Source of the DNA: Methyloversatilis sp.
Lineage (GTDB): Bacteria > Pseudomonadota > Gammaproteobacteria > Burkholderiales > Rhodocyclaceae
Length of the DNA stretch: 64,000 nucleotides
NCBI RefSeq assembly: GCF_030698125.1
Contig: NZ_JAUYNV010000033.1
Span: 1-64,000 of the forward strand
Direction of reading: 5' to 3'
The notes under the pieces: generated by a model
Seen by the model: the letters and a program-made list of their open reading frames with translations, nothing else
The model's database searches: none
What the model was told of the DNA's origin: nothing
Shown here: piece after piece, positions 41,370-49,837 of the stretch
How positions within the stretch are numbered: position 1 is the stretch's first letter
How the letters are laid out: every line of letters begins with the position of its first letter
Made by a program: the position numbers and the translations under genes

Positions 41370-42458
41370 ATGTTCGCCTCCCTCGCGCGCACCCCGGATT
41401 CGCTCGGTACATTCGGCCTGGTCTTCTGGGGCGGCGTGCTGCTGGCGCTGCTGATCGCCGTCGGCGTACTGATCGTGATCGAACAGCGCATGTTCCGGGC
41501 GCGCGGCAAGGGCGGCGGTGCGCTGTTCGTGCGCCTGTGTTCCTTGCCCATCCTCGCCCTGACCGTGGTCGCCGTACTGTTCGCCGCGCGCGCAGTGTCG
41601 GGCATGGAAGGCCTGGCGGTGTTCTATGCCGCACTGCTCACGCTGGCGCCACTGCTGTGGTTCGGTCTGCACGGGCTGGCCGGGTGGCTCGCCTCACCGC
41701 GGCTGGGTCGGGGTGAAAGTGCATGGCTGGCGGTCAGCGGTCTGCTGATGCTGTTGTCGCCGGTCGGCATCATCAGCGCGCTGCAGATGCCTTACTTCCA
41801 TCTGGTTCGCCTGATCGACGGCGCACGCGTGGCAGCAACCGATCAGCGGCCGCTGCCGCATGACGTGCGGCCGGTGCTGCGTTTCCGGCTGGCCGCCGTC
41901 GGCGGCGGCACCGGCGACCTCCTTGTTCAGTCGCTGCGTGCGCCGGCGGGTGTGACGGTCGAGCGCGTCGAAGCGATGTCGGGCGGTCACTGGGCGGACA
42001 CCGCGACACAGATGCATGCGTACATGTGCCGCAACGGCGCAGACCTGCATTTCGCATGGCGGCCCGGCACCGCGCTGCCACGGCTCAGGCTGTTCTGGCG
42101 TGACGCCTCCGGTACCGCACTGACCGAGTTCCAGCCCGCCGATCCGGTCGTGCTGCCGCCGGCGGCGGACTTCGTGCCGCGCTGGCGCGGCAATGGCGTC
42201 GATCTGCCGGCGCCATTGCCGCGCGACCTCGTGACCGTCAGCGATCAGAAGGACGCAGGCGGCTATTTCCGTGCGCTGCCGGTCAGCCTCGATCGCGCAC
42301 ATGACTGCTTGCTCAGCGGTGACCGCCTTGCTGTGGCGCCTTCAGGTGATGCAGCAAGCGCGCTGCGGATTTCGGTCGACCTCGCGGCGACCGACCGCGG
42401 ATTGCGTGCGGAGTATGCAAAGCCCGATCCCCGTGACCGTAATGCGAGGGCGCTGTGA
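41370..42458 (+). CDS. Membrane protein with soluble C-terminal domain, unassigned
   Basis: 362 aa. About four hydrophobic segments in the first 160 residues (FWGGVLLALLIAVGVLIVIE, LPILALTVVAVLFAARAV, FYAALLTLAPLLWFGLHGLAG, AWLAVSGLLMLLSPVGIIS), then a beta-rich region of about 200 aa. Function and family not recognised. Confidence 0.6.
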   Translation: MFASLARTPDSLGTFGLVFWGGVLLALLIAVGVLIVIEQRMFRARGKGGGALFVRLCSLPILALTVVAVLFAARAVSGMEGLAVFYAALLTLAPLLWFGLHGLAGWLASPRLGRGESAWLAVSGLLMLLSPVGIISALQMPYFHLVRLIDGARVAATDQRPLPHDVRPVLRFRLAAVGGGTGDLLVQSLRAPAGVTVERVEAMSGGHWADTATQMHAYMCRNGADLHFAWRPGTALPRLRLFWRDASGTALTEFQPADPVVLPPAADFVPRWRGNGVDLPAPLPRDLVTVSDQKDAGGYFRALPVSLDRAHDCLLSGDRLAVAPSGDAASALRISVDLAATDRGLRAEYAKPDPRDRNARAL

Positions 42459-42529
42459 GCGCTGCAACATGATCTGCCCGCGGCGGTGGTGTACTCTTCA
42501 TTGCATTCATCCTCTGTGCACCGATCACG

Positions 42530-43063
42530 ATGAAAACCCTCTACGAAGCGGCCAGCCTCGTCGAAGCCTATCTGCTGAAGGACCTGCTGGCACAGGAAGG
42601 CGTGCCCGCCGTGATTCACGGTGAGTTCCTGCAGGGCGGCATGGGCGAATTGCCGGCTGCCGGCCTGGTCCGGCTGATGGTGGATGATCACCACTATGAC
42701 GCGGGGCGTGCCGTCATCGAGCGCTGGGAAACCAGCACGATCAGCGGCATTGCCGACGCGCCGCGGCAGTCGACCCGGGACGACGCGTCGCCAGTTGGCG
42801 AGCAGTCCGAGCATCGGCAGCCACACCATCCCCCGCAGCGGCGGCGCGATGGCCGCAACCCCTACGGCATGTGGATCGCCGTGGCCGTGGTGGCGACGGC
42901 TTGCTGGCTGTATGCGCGCGCGGTCGAGGCGGTCGAGGTGGTCCACGTTGTCGACGTTGTCGATATCGACGGTCGCATCGACGGCCGTGCTACGAACGCC
43001 GGCGTGCACCACCCGGTGCCGCCGTCCGCGCCTGGAAACGGCGCCGCGCTGCGCTTGCGCTGA
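42530..43063 (+). CDS. DUF2007-domain protein with one membrane helix
   Basis: 177 aa. Residues 1-70 are a DUF2007 putative signal-transducing domain (MKTLYEAASLVEAYLLKDLLAQEGVPAVIHGE). A Pro/His/Arg-rich linker follows, then one helix (MWIAVAVVATACWLYARAV) and a Val/Asp-repeat tail. The function of the family is unknown. The stop TGA is immediately followed by the GTG of pbpC, suggesting coupled translation. Confidence 0.7.
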   Translation: MKTLYEAASLVEAYLLKDLLAQEGVPAVIHGEFLQGGMGELPAAGLVRLMVDDHHYDAGRAVIERWETSTISGIADAPRQSTRDDASPVGEQSEHRQPHHPPQRRRDGRNPYGMWIAVAVVATACWLYARAVEAVEVVHVVDVVDIDGRIDGRATNAGVHHPVPPSAPGNGAALRLR

Positions 43064-45436
43064 GTGTCCTTACCGGCTGTCATCGATCCGGCGGCGCCGG
43101 GCGCCGGGCGCCTGTTCAGCCGCGTTCTCTTCGCTGCACTGGTGTTTCTCGGCGCGCTGTGGCTGCTTGATCGCCTGTTTCCGCCGCCGCTGCCCGGCCG
43201 GGACGACGGTTTCATCGTGCTGGCGCGCGACGGCAGCCCGCTGCGTGCCTGGCCGGGTGCGGATGGCGCATGGCGCTATCCGGTCACGCTGGCCGACGTG
43301 TCGCCGCGCTATGTCGAGGCACTGCTGGGTTATGAAGACCGCTGGTTCCGCTGGCATCCGGGCGTCAATCCGGCTGCGCTGGCGCGTGCTGCGTGGCAGT
43401 GGGCGGGCAGCGGTCGCATCGTGTCCGGCGGCTCCACGCTCACCATGCAGGTCGCACGCATCCTCGAACCGGTGCCGCGCACGCCGCGCGGCAAGCTGCG
43501 CCAGATGGCGCGCGCGCTGCAACTCGAATGGCGGCTGTCGAAGGACGACATCCTCACGCTTTACCTGAATCACGCGCCGATGGGTGGCATTGTCGAAGGC
43601 GTCGAAATGGCCAGTCGCGCCTACCTGGGCAAGCCGTCGCGCGACCTGAGTCACGCCGAAGCGGCGCTGCTCGCCACGCTGCCGCGCGCGCCCAGTCGCC
43701 TGCGGCCGGACCGCGCGCCCCAGGCCGCTCAGGTCGCGCGCGACCGCGTGCTGACACGGCTGGCCACCTTCGGCATCTGGTCGCCAGAGGTGGTGGCCGA
43801 CGCGCGTATCGAACCGGTCATCGCACAGCGTCTGCAGGGTGGCTGGCTGGCACCGCTGGCGGCCGAACGACTGCGCGGCCAGGTGCGCCGATCGGACCGG
43901 CGCGGCCTGACTCGCGTCGCCAGCACGCTGGACCGCGAACTGCAGAGCACGGTCGAGCACCTGCTGGCCGACCGCGCCTCGGTACTGCCGCCGAAAGTGT
44001 CGATCGCCGCGCTGGTGATGGATGTCGACACACTTGAGGTGCGCGCCTATGCCGGCTCGGCCGACTTCAGCGATGCAGCGCGCAGCGCCCATGTCGACAT
44101 GGTGCGCGGCGTGCGCTCGCCCGGCTCCACACTCAAGCCCTTCCTGTATGCGATGGCGCTGGACGACGGCCTCATCCATTCCGAAAGCCTGCTGATCGAC
44201 GCGCCGCAGACCTTCGGCGGCTATCAGCCGGGCAATTTCCAGGCCGATTTTTCGGGGCCGGTCAGCGCTGCCGAAGCGCTGCAGCGCTCGCTCAACGTGC
44301 CGGCCGTCGACCTGCTGGACCAGATCACGCCGCCGCGCTTCGCCGCCCGGCTCGCCACGGGCGGCCTCAAGCTGCGCATCGCTACGGGTGAGCAGCCCAA
44401 CCTGAGCCTCATCCTGGGCGGCGCCGGTGTCACGCTCGAAGAACTGGTCGGCGCCTACCGCGCACTGGCTGCCGGCGGCCTGGCCGGCACGCCGCGCCTC
44501 ACGCCGGACGCGCCACGCGTCGAAGCGCGTTTGATGAGCGAAGGTGCGGCGTGGATCGTGCGGGATATTCTGGAAGGTGGCGGCCACCCTGACCGTCCCT
44601 TCATCGAAGGCGGTGGCAGCGCGCCGCTGGCCTGGAAGACCGGCACCAGCTTCGGCTTTCGTGATGCCTGGGCGGTCGGTGTGGCCGGCCGCCATGCGCT
44701 CGGTGTATGGATAGGACGGCCCGACGGCACGCCCAATCCCGGCTTCTTCGGCGCCAACGCGGCAGCGCCGTTGCTGAAGGACATCGCTGCGGCGCTGCCG
44801 CGCACAGCGCCTGCACCGCGTGACCGGCCGGCGTCGGTGCAGCCGGTCGACATCTGCTGGCCACTCGGCACGGCGACGGCCGGGATGCCCGCGCCACTAT
44901 GCCATCGCCGTCGCAGCGCCTGGTCGCTCGCCGGCGCCGTGCCACCGACCCGTCCGGACCGCATCGACGGCAGCAGCCTGCGGCAAACCATGTGGATCGC
45001 TCCGGCCAGCGGCTTGCGCACCGTTTCCGGCTGCGGCAATGGGCAAGCGCAGGATTTCGCACGTTGGCCCGTGTTGCTGCAACCCTGGCTTGCCGACTGG
45101 CTGCCGGCGGACCAGCGCCTGCCCGACTGGCAACCCGGTTGCGCACCGATTGATACCGCCCCGGCCGCGACGCTGCGCATCGTCGGCCTCACCGACGGCC
45201 TGCGCCTGCGCCCCGCGCCGCATCAGCGCCATGTGTCGCTGCAGCTCGCGGCGCGTGGCGCGCAGGGCACGGTGTACTGGCTGCTCGATGGCCGACGGGT
45301 GACGCCGGACGCCGGCGGCAAGGTGCTGCTCGACGACCCCGGCGAACACCGGCTGACCGCGCTGGACGGGGAGGGGCGCCACCACAGCATTAGGTTCGTG
45401 CTCGATCCGGCACCGGATGCCCGGGTCCTGCGATAA
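43064..45436 (+). CDS. pbpC: Penicillin-binding protein 1C (bifunctional)
   Basis: 790 aa inner-membrane peptidoglycan enzyme. One N-terminal helix (VLFAALVFLGALWLL), a glycosyltransferase family 51 domain (EDRWFRWHPG, SGGSTLTMQVARIL), a transpeptidase with SPGSTLKPF (active Ser), SLN and KTGTS, and the C-terminal PbpC-specific beta domain. The GTG at 43064 directly abuts the upstream stop. Length and order match the family. Its usual partner, an alpha-2-macroglobulin-like gene, is not adjacent here. Confidence 0.93.
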   Translation: MSLPAVIDPAAPGAGRLFSRVLFAALVFLGALWLLDRLFPPPLPGRDDGFIVLARDGSPLRAWPGADGAWRYPVTLADVSPRYVEALLGYEDRWFRWHPGVNPAALARAAWQWAGSGRIVSGGSTLTMQVARILEPVPRTPRGKLRQMARALQLEWRLSKDDILTLYLNHAPMGGIVEGVEMASRAYLGKPSRDLSHAEAALLATLPRAPSRLRPDRAPQAAQVARDRVLTRLATFGIWSPEVVADARIEPVIAQRLQGGWLAPLAAERLRGQVRRSDRRGLTRVASTLDRELQSTVEHLLADRASVLPPKVSIAALVMDVDTLEVRAYAGSADFSDAARSAHVDMVRGVRSPGSTLKPFLYAMALDDGLIHSESLLIDAPQTFGGYQPGNFQADFSGPVSAAEALQRSLNVPAVDLLDQITPPRFAARLATGGLKLRIATGEQPNLSLILGGAGVTLEELVGAYRALAAGGLAGTPRLTPDAPRVEARLMSEGAAWIVRDILEGGGHPDRPFIEGGGSAPLAWKTGTSFGFRDAWAVGVAGRHALGVWIGRPDGTPNPGFFGANAAAPLLKDIAAALPRTAPAPRDRPASVQPVDICWPLGTATAGMPAPLCHRRRSAWSLAGAVPPTRPDRIDGSSLRQTMWIAPASGLRTVSGCGNGQAQDFARWPVLLQPWLADWLPADQRLPDWQPGCAPIDTAPAATLRIVGLTDGLRLRPAPHQRHVSLQLAARGAQGTVYWLLDGRRVTPDAGGKVLLDDPGEHRLTALDGEGRHHSIRFVLDPAPDARVLR

Positions 45437-45542
45437 GCCCCGCGGCTCTGGCGGCGGGCGCTATTGGAGCAGCCTGTGGATGCTGCGTGTGGAACGGGCA
45501 GTGGAAGGGACTGTGGAAGCGCTGTGGGAAAGACTGTGCGGC

Positions 45543-45700
45543 TGCGGGAGCGGCGTCCCCGCCGCGATTGCGCCGCGAGAATCGCTGCTCGAAGCGCGTA
45601 TCGCGGCGGGGGCGGAGCGGGGGTTTCGGCGAGCACTGCTCGCCGCCCGCAGAGCCGGCCGGCCATGCAGGGCCGGCAGTGGATCGCCGCTCCCACAGGG
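45543..45700. repeat. REP element plus dispersed repeat shared with 23.2 and 23.5 kb
   Basis: GGGAGCGGCGTCCCCGCCGCGAT is a REP-type hairpin. The following 45612-45685 is nearly identical, in reverse complement, to about 23165-23225 and 23470-23530 (TTTCGGCGAGCACTGCTCGCC and GCCGGCCGGCCATGCAGGGCC). This marks a dispersed element family in the genome. Confidence 0.75.
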
Positions 45701-45944
45701 ACAGCTCCAGGCCGATTGTCGTTGCGCTGCGCTCCGGCGGAATGAAGTCCCGACCTGTTCCGTTCGCGGGAATTCGTCCACGGGAAGCTGGCCCGCGCCG
45801 GAGCGATGTGGTTCGTTTCTGCGATCAGGGGTGAGGCCGCCTTGACACGTACGGCGGCGATGGTGACGATGCGTCGCGCGTGCCGATGACGCAGGATCCG
45901 GCCGCATCCTTGATTGCAGGCCGCGATCGTCCGGAATATTCAAG

Positions 45945-45973
45945 CTGCCTGAATTTTGCTCGGGCAGTTTTTT
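45945..45973 (+). terminator. Intrinsic terminator-like hairpin in the cupin leader
   Basis: CTGCCTGA, a 7-nt loop, TCGGGCAG, then TTTTTT: an 8-bp stem with a U-tract, ending 33 nt before the cupin ATG. It may end transcription from pbpC about 500 nt upstream, or act as an attenuator of the cupin gene. Confidence 0.6.
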
Positions 45974-46006
45974 GCAGCAATTTCAGTCACCAACCCGGGA
46001 ATGACC

Positions 46007-46282
46007 ATGTCTCAAATCATCGTTGAACACAATCCGTCGGAAGACAAGCTCAAACAACTGGGCGTGTCGAGCTGGGAAATCTGGGAGAAGGAAGTGTCGA
46101 AGTTTCCGCTCGATTTCGGCATGACAGAAAGCGCCTATCTGCTGGAGGGCGAGATCCATGTCACGCCGCAAGGCGGCGACAAGGTCGTGATCAAGGCCGG
46201 CGACTTCGTGGTGTTCCCGAAGGGCATGAAGTCGATGTGGGAAGTGGTGAAGCCCTTGCGCAAGCACTACAAGCACAGCTGA
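46007..46282 (+). CDS. Small cupin-domain protein (DUF861/EutQ-like)
   Basis: 91 aa from ATG 46007 (MSQIIVEHNPSEDKLKQLGV). Single cupin barrel with EGEIHVTPQGGDKVVIKAGDFVVFPKGMKS. The typical metal-binding His are largely replaced, so a binding rather than catalytic role is possible. The ligand is unknown. It has its own strong terminator 35 nt downstream. Confidence 0.8.
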   Translation: MSQIIVEHNPSEDKLKQLGVSSWEIWEKEVSKFPLDFGMTESAYLLEGEIHVTPQGGDKVVIKAGDFVVFPKGMKSMWEVVKPLRKHYKHS

Positions 46283-46317
46283 ACCACAGTGATGACCCGA
46301 TAGCGGGTTAAAAAAAC

Positions 46318-46349
46318 AAAAGCCCCGGCGATCCGGGGCTTTTGTTTTT
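46318..46349. terminator. Strong rho-independent terminator, probably bidirectional
   Basis: AAAGCCCCGG-CGAT-CCGGGGCTTTTGTTTTT: a 10-bp stem with a tetraloop. There is a T-tract on the plus strand and an A-tract before it that gives T on the minus strand. It serves the cupin gene and the convergent binding-protein gene. Confidence 0.92.
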
Positions 46350-46425
46350 GATTCAACGCCTGGTCGCCTCAGCGGGCGAGCGCATCGTGCACGCCGACCG
46401 GGTCGACATGCCGTTCTTCCGTGCG

Positions 46426-47262
46426 TCAGGGGGCGCGATACTCGACTCCATGGCGCTTGAAGATGTCCTTCAGTTCGCCCTTTTCCGCAATGCTGTTCAT
46501 CGCGGCCTGCAGCGACTGGGCCAGTTTTTCGTTTCCTGACTTCACGGCGAGGCCGATGACCCACTGACGGCGATTGACCAGCGGCAGCGGCACGTCCGAA
46601 ATGACGTAGCCGCTGGACCCTGCCAGACCGGCTTCCAGTTCGCTCTGCATGGCCATGACGGCACTGACTTCGCCGTTTTTCATCGCGGTCAGGGCCTCGC
46701 CGGCCGATTTGTAATGGCCGACGTTGTTGCGGTAGGCGCCGCCATCTGCGGACAGCAGCACCGTGGCGGGGTAGGTTTCCACTTCGACGCCGACGCGCTG
46801 GGTGCGGAAGGCATCGAGCGATTCGAGCTTGTCGATCTTCTCGACATTGCGGGCGATGGCGAACTTCTCGCGGTAATACGGTGCGAAGAACATGGCCTTG
46901 TCGTTACGTGCCGTGTAGGTCGCGTCGATGGGTACGTGCAGCATGACGTCGGCCGGGCCGTAGCCGAGTACGGTGCCGCGCCACACCATGTTGCGCAGGT
47001 CATCGTCCATGTTCTCGTCAGCGGAGAACCACAGGATTTCGAGCTTCACGCCGAGCCGTTCGGCCAGCAGTCTGGCGAGGTCAACGTCGATGCCGCTCGT
47101 GGCGACGTCGGAGAACGGGGCGAATTCCTTGTACAGCGCGACCTTGATCTGGCCGCTCTTGATGACTTCGTCGAGGTCGCGGCCCTGCGCCCATGCGCTG
47201 CCGGCGAAGGCGCCTAGCCACATGACGGCGCACAGCATGAGCGCGGTGAATCTGTTCTTCAT
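46426..47262 (-). CDS. MxaJ/XoxJ-like periplasmic substrate-binding protein
   Basis: 278 aa from ATG 47262, with AGGAG upstream. Signal peptide (LMLCAVMWLGAFAGSAWAQ), then an SBP_bac_3 fold (IKVALYKEFAPFSD, SGIDVDLARLLAERLGV). It carries the motif ENMDDDLRNMVWRG also present in the paralogue at 56579-57427. Related proteins are encoded next to PQQ dehydrogenases (MxaJ/XoxJ) and are thought to help dehydrogenase maturation or activation rather than transport. It follows the PQQ alcohol dehydrogenase gene but is separated from it by a terminator hairpin. Confidence 0.8.
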   Translation of the reverse strand: MKNRFTALMLCAVMWLGAFAGSAWAQGRDLDEVIKSGQIKVALYKEFAPFSDVATSGIDVDLARLLAERLGVKLEILWFSADENMDDDLRNMVWRGTVLGYGPADVMLHVPIDATYTARNDKAMFFAPYYREKFAIARNVEKIDKLESLDAFRTQRVGVEVETYPATVLLSADGGAYRNNVGHYKSAGEALTAMKNGEVSAVMAMQSELEAGLAGSSGYVISDVPLPLVNRRQWVIGLAVKSGNEKLAQSLQAAMNSIAEKGELKDIFKRHGVEYRAP

Positions 47263-47439
47263 TCCTGGTCTCCAGAGGTATTGTGTGTGCGGGGATGTAT
47301 TCCTGCGAGGCCGCATTTTTGCACGGCAAACAGAAATCGGTTGCAATACCGGTACGCCACCCCGAGGCATCAACCTGCGTTGCCGGGTGCACTGACAGGC
47401 AGAACGGTCAGTGAGCCTGCTGACCAACCAGACAGGAAG

Positions 47440-47469
47440 GAAAAAAACCGGCGCCAACAGGCGCCGGTT
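47440..47469 (-). terminator. Intrinsic terminator after the PQQ dehydrogenase gene
   Basis: On the minus strand AACCGGCGCC-TGTT-GGCGCCGGTT is followed by TTTTT. It is a 10-bp GC-rich stem about 50 nt after the dehydrogenase stop and 180 nt before the binding-protein ATG. It should limit read-through, setting a ratio between the two products. Confidence 0.88.
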
Positions 47470-47519
47470 ACGGTCGCCCCAACAGCGGGGCGCAAGGAGG
47501 AGTCTTCAGATCTTCCGGA

Positions 47520-49277
47520 TCAATCTTTCAGCAGCTTGAACACCCACATCGAGCCGCCCTGGTTCAGGTAAGCAACCTTCTTGGCCACGTCACCGCCCCA
47601 CAGCGGGACTGCGCCGCCCCAGCCGGCCGTCACGGCGACGTACTGCTCACCGTCCTGGTCCCAGGTGATCGGGGGCGCCACGATGCCGGTGCCGACCTGG
47701 AAGGACCACACTTCCTTGCCGGTCTTGGCATCAGCCGCCTTCAGGTAGCCCTCGGGCGTGCCCCAGAACACGAGGCCACCGCGGGTGACCATCGCGCCAC
47801 CCCACAGCGGGGCGTTGTTGCGCACTTCCCATACGATCTTGCCGGTCTTCGGATCCACGGCACGCAGCGCGCCGATGTAGTCGCCGCCGATGTCCTTGGC
47901 GTCCAGCGTCTTGATCGTGAAGCCGGCACCCAGGTAGGCCGCACCCTTCTTGTAGGTGATCGGTTCGTTCCAGATTTCCATGCCCCACTCGTTCGACGGC
48001 ACGTAGAACAGGCCGGTGTCCGGGCTGTACGCCATCGGCATCTGGTTCTTGCCGCCGAGGAAGGAAGGCGTCGCGAATACGGCGTTGCCCTTCTTGCCAT
48101 CGGCACTGGCAGTCGGGTCACCCGGACGGTTTGCCGGGTCATAGATCGGGCGACCGTTCTCGTCCAGGCCCTTGGCCCAGTTCAGCGCCTTGACGAACGG
48201 GAAGCCGCGCTCGAACTTGCCGGTGTTGGCGTCGAGCACATAGAAGAAGCCGTTGCGGTCGGCCTTGCCGCCCATGCGCTTGCCGTTCATGTCGAAGGTG
48301 ACGAATTCATTCACACCGTCGTAGTCCCAGCCATCATTCGGCGTGCCCTGGAAGTGCCACTTGATTTCGCCGGTCTTGACGTCGATCGCGACGGTCGAGC
48401 ACGAGTACAGGTTGTCGCCCGGGCGCAGGTGGCTGTTCCACGGCGCCGGGTTGCCGGTACCGAAGTAGGCGAGGCCGGTTCGTGCGTCATAGGTGCCGCC
48501 CAGCCAGGTGGCTGCACCGCCGACCTTCCACAGGTCGCCCGGCCAGGTTGCATTGGTGGTGCCGCTGATGCCGGCTTCGGTCTTGTTGCCGTCGGCGTCG
48601 TAGCGGTAGCCCATGTGACCTTCGATGGTCGGGCGCATCCACACCATCTTGCCGGTCTTCGGGTCACGCGCCTCGACGCGGCCGATGATGCCGAATTCGC
48701 CGCCCGACACGCCGGTCAGCAGCAGGCCGTTGGCGATGATGGGCGCTGCCGACGACGAGTAGCCAGCCTGGTAGTCGTCGATCTTTTCCTTCCACACGAC
48801 CTTGCCGGTGGTCTGGTCGAGCGCGATGATCTGTGCGTCGAGCGTGGCGTAGATGATCAGGTTGTCGAAGGCGGCTGCGCCGCGGTTGATCACGTCACAG
48901 CAGGGCATGATGCCTTCGGGCAGGCGGTGTTCGTAGGTCCACAGGCGCTTGCCGGTCTTGGCATCGAGCGCAAACACGCGCGAGTACGAGGCGGTGACGA
49001 ACATCTTGCCGTCGATGACCAGCGGCTGCGCTTCCTGACCGCGCTGTTTCTCGCCGCCGTACGAATACGACCAGGCGGGCACCAGACGCTTCACATTTTT
49101 CGGGGTGATCTGCTTGAGCGGGCTGAAACGCTGGCCTTCGGTTCCCATGCCCCACGAAAGAACGTTACCGGTGGTTTTGGCGTCGTTCACGATGTCGGCG
49201 TCCGTCACACCGGCGTACGCGATGGTGCTGTGCGCGCATGCGGTGAGGACGAGCGCTGCAAGAGCAGTTCTTTTCAT
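47520..49277 (-). CDS. PQQ-dependent alcohol dehydrogenase with lanthanide-type active site
   Basis: 585 aa from ATG 49277, with GAGGAG 8 nt upstream; the ORF-track start adds 28 unsupported residues. Signal peptide cleaved near AYA-GV, so periplasmic. Eight-bladed quinoprotein propeller with W-docking repeats (DAKTGK...W), vicinal cysteines C126-C127, metal ligands E194 (SGGEFG) and N276 (GTGNPAPWN), and catalytic D318 followed two residues later by D320 in WDYDGVNEF. The extra Asp is the known mark of lanthanide-dependent enzymes (XoxF, ExaF, PedH). The surrounding sequence ([20 protein letters not shown]) is closer to ethanol-type ExaA/ExaF/PedH than to XoxF. Without a haem C domain it would pass electrons to a cytochrome c not seen here. 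Confidence 0.88.
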   Translation of the reverse strand: MKRTALAALVLTACAHSTIAYAGVTDADIVNDAKTTGNVLSWGMGTEGQRFSPLKQITPKNVKRLVPAWSYSYGGEKQRGQEAQPLVIDGKMFVTASYSRVFALDAKTGKRLWTYEHRLPEGIMPCCDVINRGAAAFDNLIIYATLDAQIIALDQTTGKVVWKEKIDDYQAGYSSSAAPIIANGLLLTGVSGGEFGIIGRVEARDPKTGKMVWMRPTIEGHMGYRYDADGNKTEAGISGTTNATWPGDLWKVGGAATWLGGTYDARTGLAYFGTGNPAPWNSHLRPGDNLYSCSTVAIDVKTGEIKWHFQGTPNDGWDYDGVNEFVTFDMNGKRMGGKADRNGFFYVLDANTGKFERGFPFVKALNWAKGLDENGRPIYDPANRPGDPTASADGKKGNAVFATPSFLGGKNQMPMAYSPDTGLFYVPSNEWGMEIWNEPITYKKGAAYLGAGFTIKTLDAKDIGGDYIGALRAVDPKTGKIVWEVRNNAPLWGGAMVTRGGLVFWGTPEGYLKAADAKTGKEVWSFQVGTGIVAPPITWDQDGEQYVAVTAGWGGAVPLWGGDVAKKVAYLNQGGSMWVFKLLKD

Positions 49278-49625
49278 GGATGGTCTCCTCGAATTTGGAT
49301 CAGTCGTCTGACTGTCGGATTTTCGTCGCAACGAGCGACGCCCGGGTTTTGCAAAATGCATGCCATTTATCGGGTTCTCGCCAAAAAATCCGGCTCGGAC
49401 TCACCTGGCGGGCGGCTGCTCAGGCACGCGTGGCAGGGCCCTGGAGAAGGGATATCTTCCCTGAGCCGCGCGGATAAAGGCCCTGCGGCGGGTAGGTATT
49501 CTGTCGGGGCGCAGATGCGGCGTGGGTAACGCAGCGGGGCGGGCGGTCGCGTTCGCGCCGGACAAACTGGGCGACCGGTTGCACGAGCGGCTGATCCGTC
49601 CGGATTTCAACCGATTCTTACAAAT

Positions 49626-49646
49626 CGTTCGTACTATTATCGAACG
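49626..49646. promoter_or_regulatory. Inverted repeat, candidate regulator site
   Basis: CGTTCG-TACTATTAT-CGAACG, 6-bp arms with a 9-bp AT spacer, in the AT-rich patch about 350 bp before the dehydrogenase start. It could bind a dimeric regulator. It is weak evidence alone. Confidence 0.35.
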
Positions 49647-49814
49647 TCCGCCAGAGGGTATGTCCCGGAGTGGGCAGGGTAACGCCCCGATTGATCGGGG
49701 ATTCCTTCACCGCCGCCACCGACGCGTCAGCGCGCTCGTGCCGTGCGTGGCGCGAGCGCTATCCCGACGAAGTATTCGTCGGATTGTCGTCGGGTTCGCG
49801 TGTTCGTTCGTTTG

Positions 49815-49834
49815 CCGGGGCAAGGCTGCCCCGG
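49815..49834 (-). terminator. Hairpin after the DEAD-box helicase gene
   Basis: CCGGGGCA-GCCT-TGCCCCGG on the minus strand, 4 nt after the stop. The stem is very stable, but the following sequence (CAAACGAACG) is not a T-tract, so termination efficiency is uncertain. Confidence 0.5.
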
Positions 49835-49837
49835 TGG

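Larger units (their letters stand above)
45437..46006. other. Intergenic region with REP-like elements
   Basis: Holds the palindromic repeats described separately and a leader hairpin near its right end. The minus-strand ORFs across it read through repeats and are not considered genes. Confidence 0.6.
49278..49837. other. Upstream region of the PQQ dehydrogenase gene
   Basis: No gene supported; the plus-strand ORFs lack domain or ribosome site. It should hold the dehydrogenase promoter. An AT-richer patch around 49610-49650 contains the inverted repeat listed separately. Confidence 0.5.

Noticed and set aside
46426-49277. PQQ dehydrogenase and binding protein as one simple operon
   Set aside because: A strong intrinsic terminator lies between them, so co-transcription would need read-through.
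47520-49277. Calling the quinoprotein XoxF or MxaF
   Set aside because: The extra Asp matches lanthanide enzymes, but the [12 protein letters not shown] and TWPGDLWK surroundings fit the ethanol-type ExaA/ExaF/PedH group better. No cytochrome cL or MxaI-like gene is adjacent.
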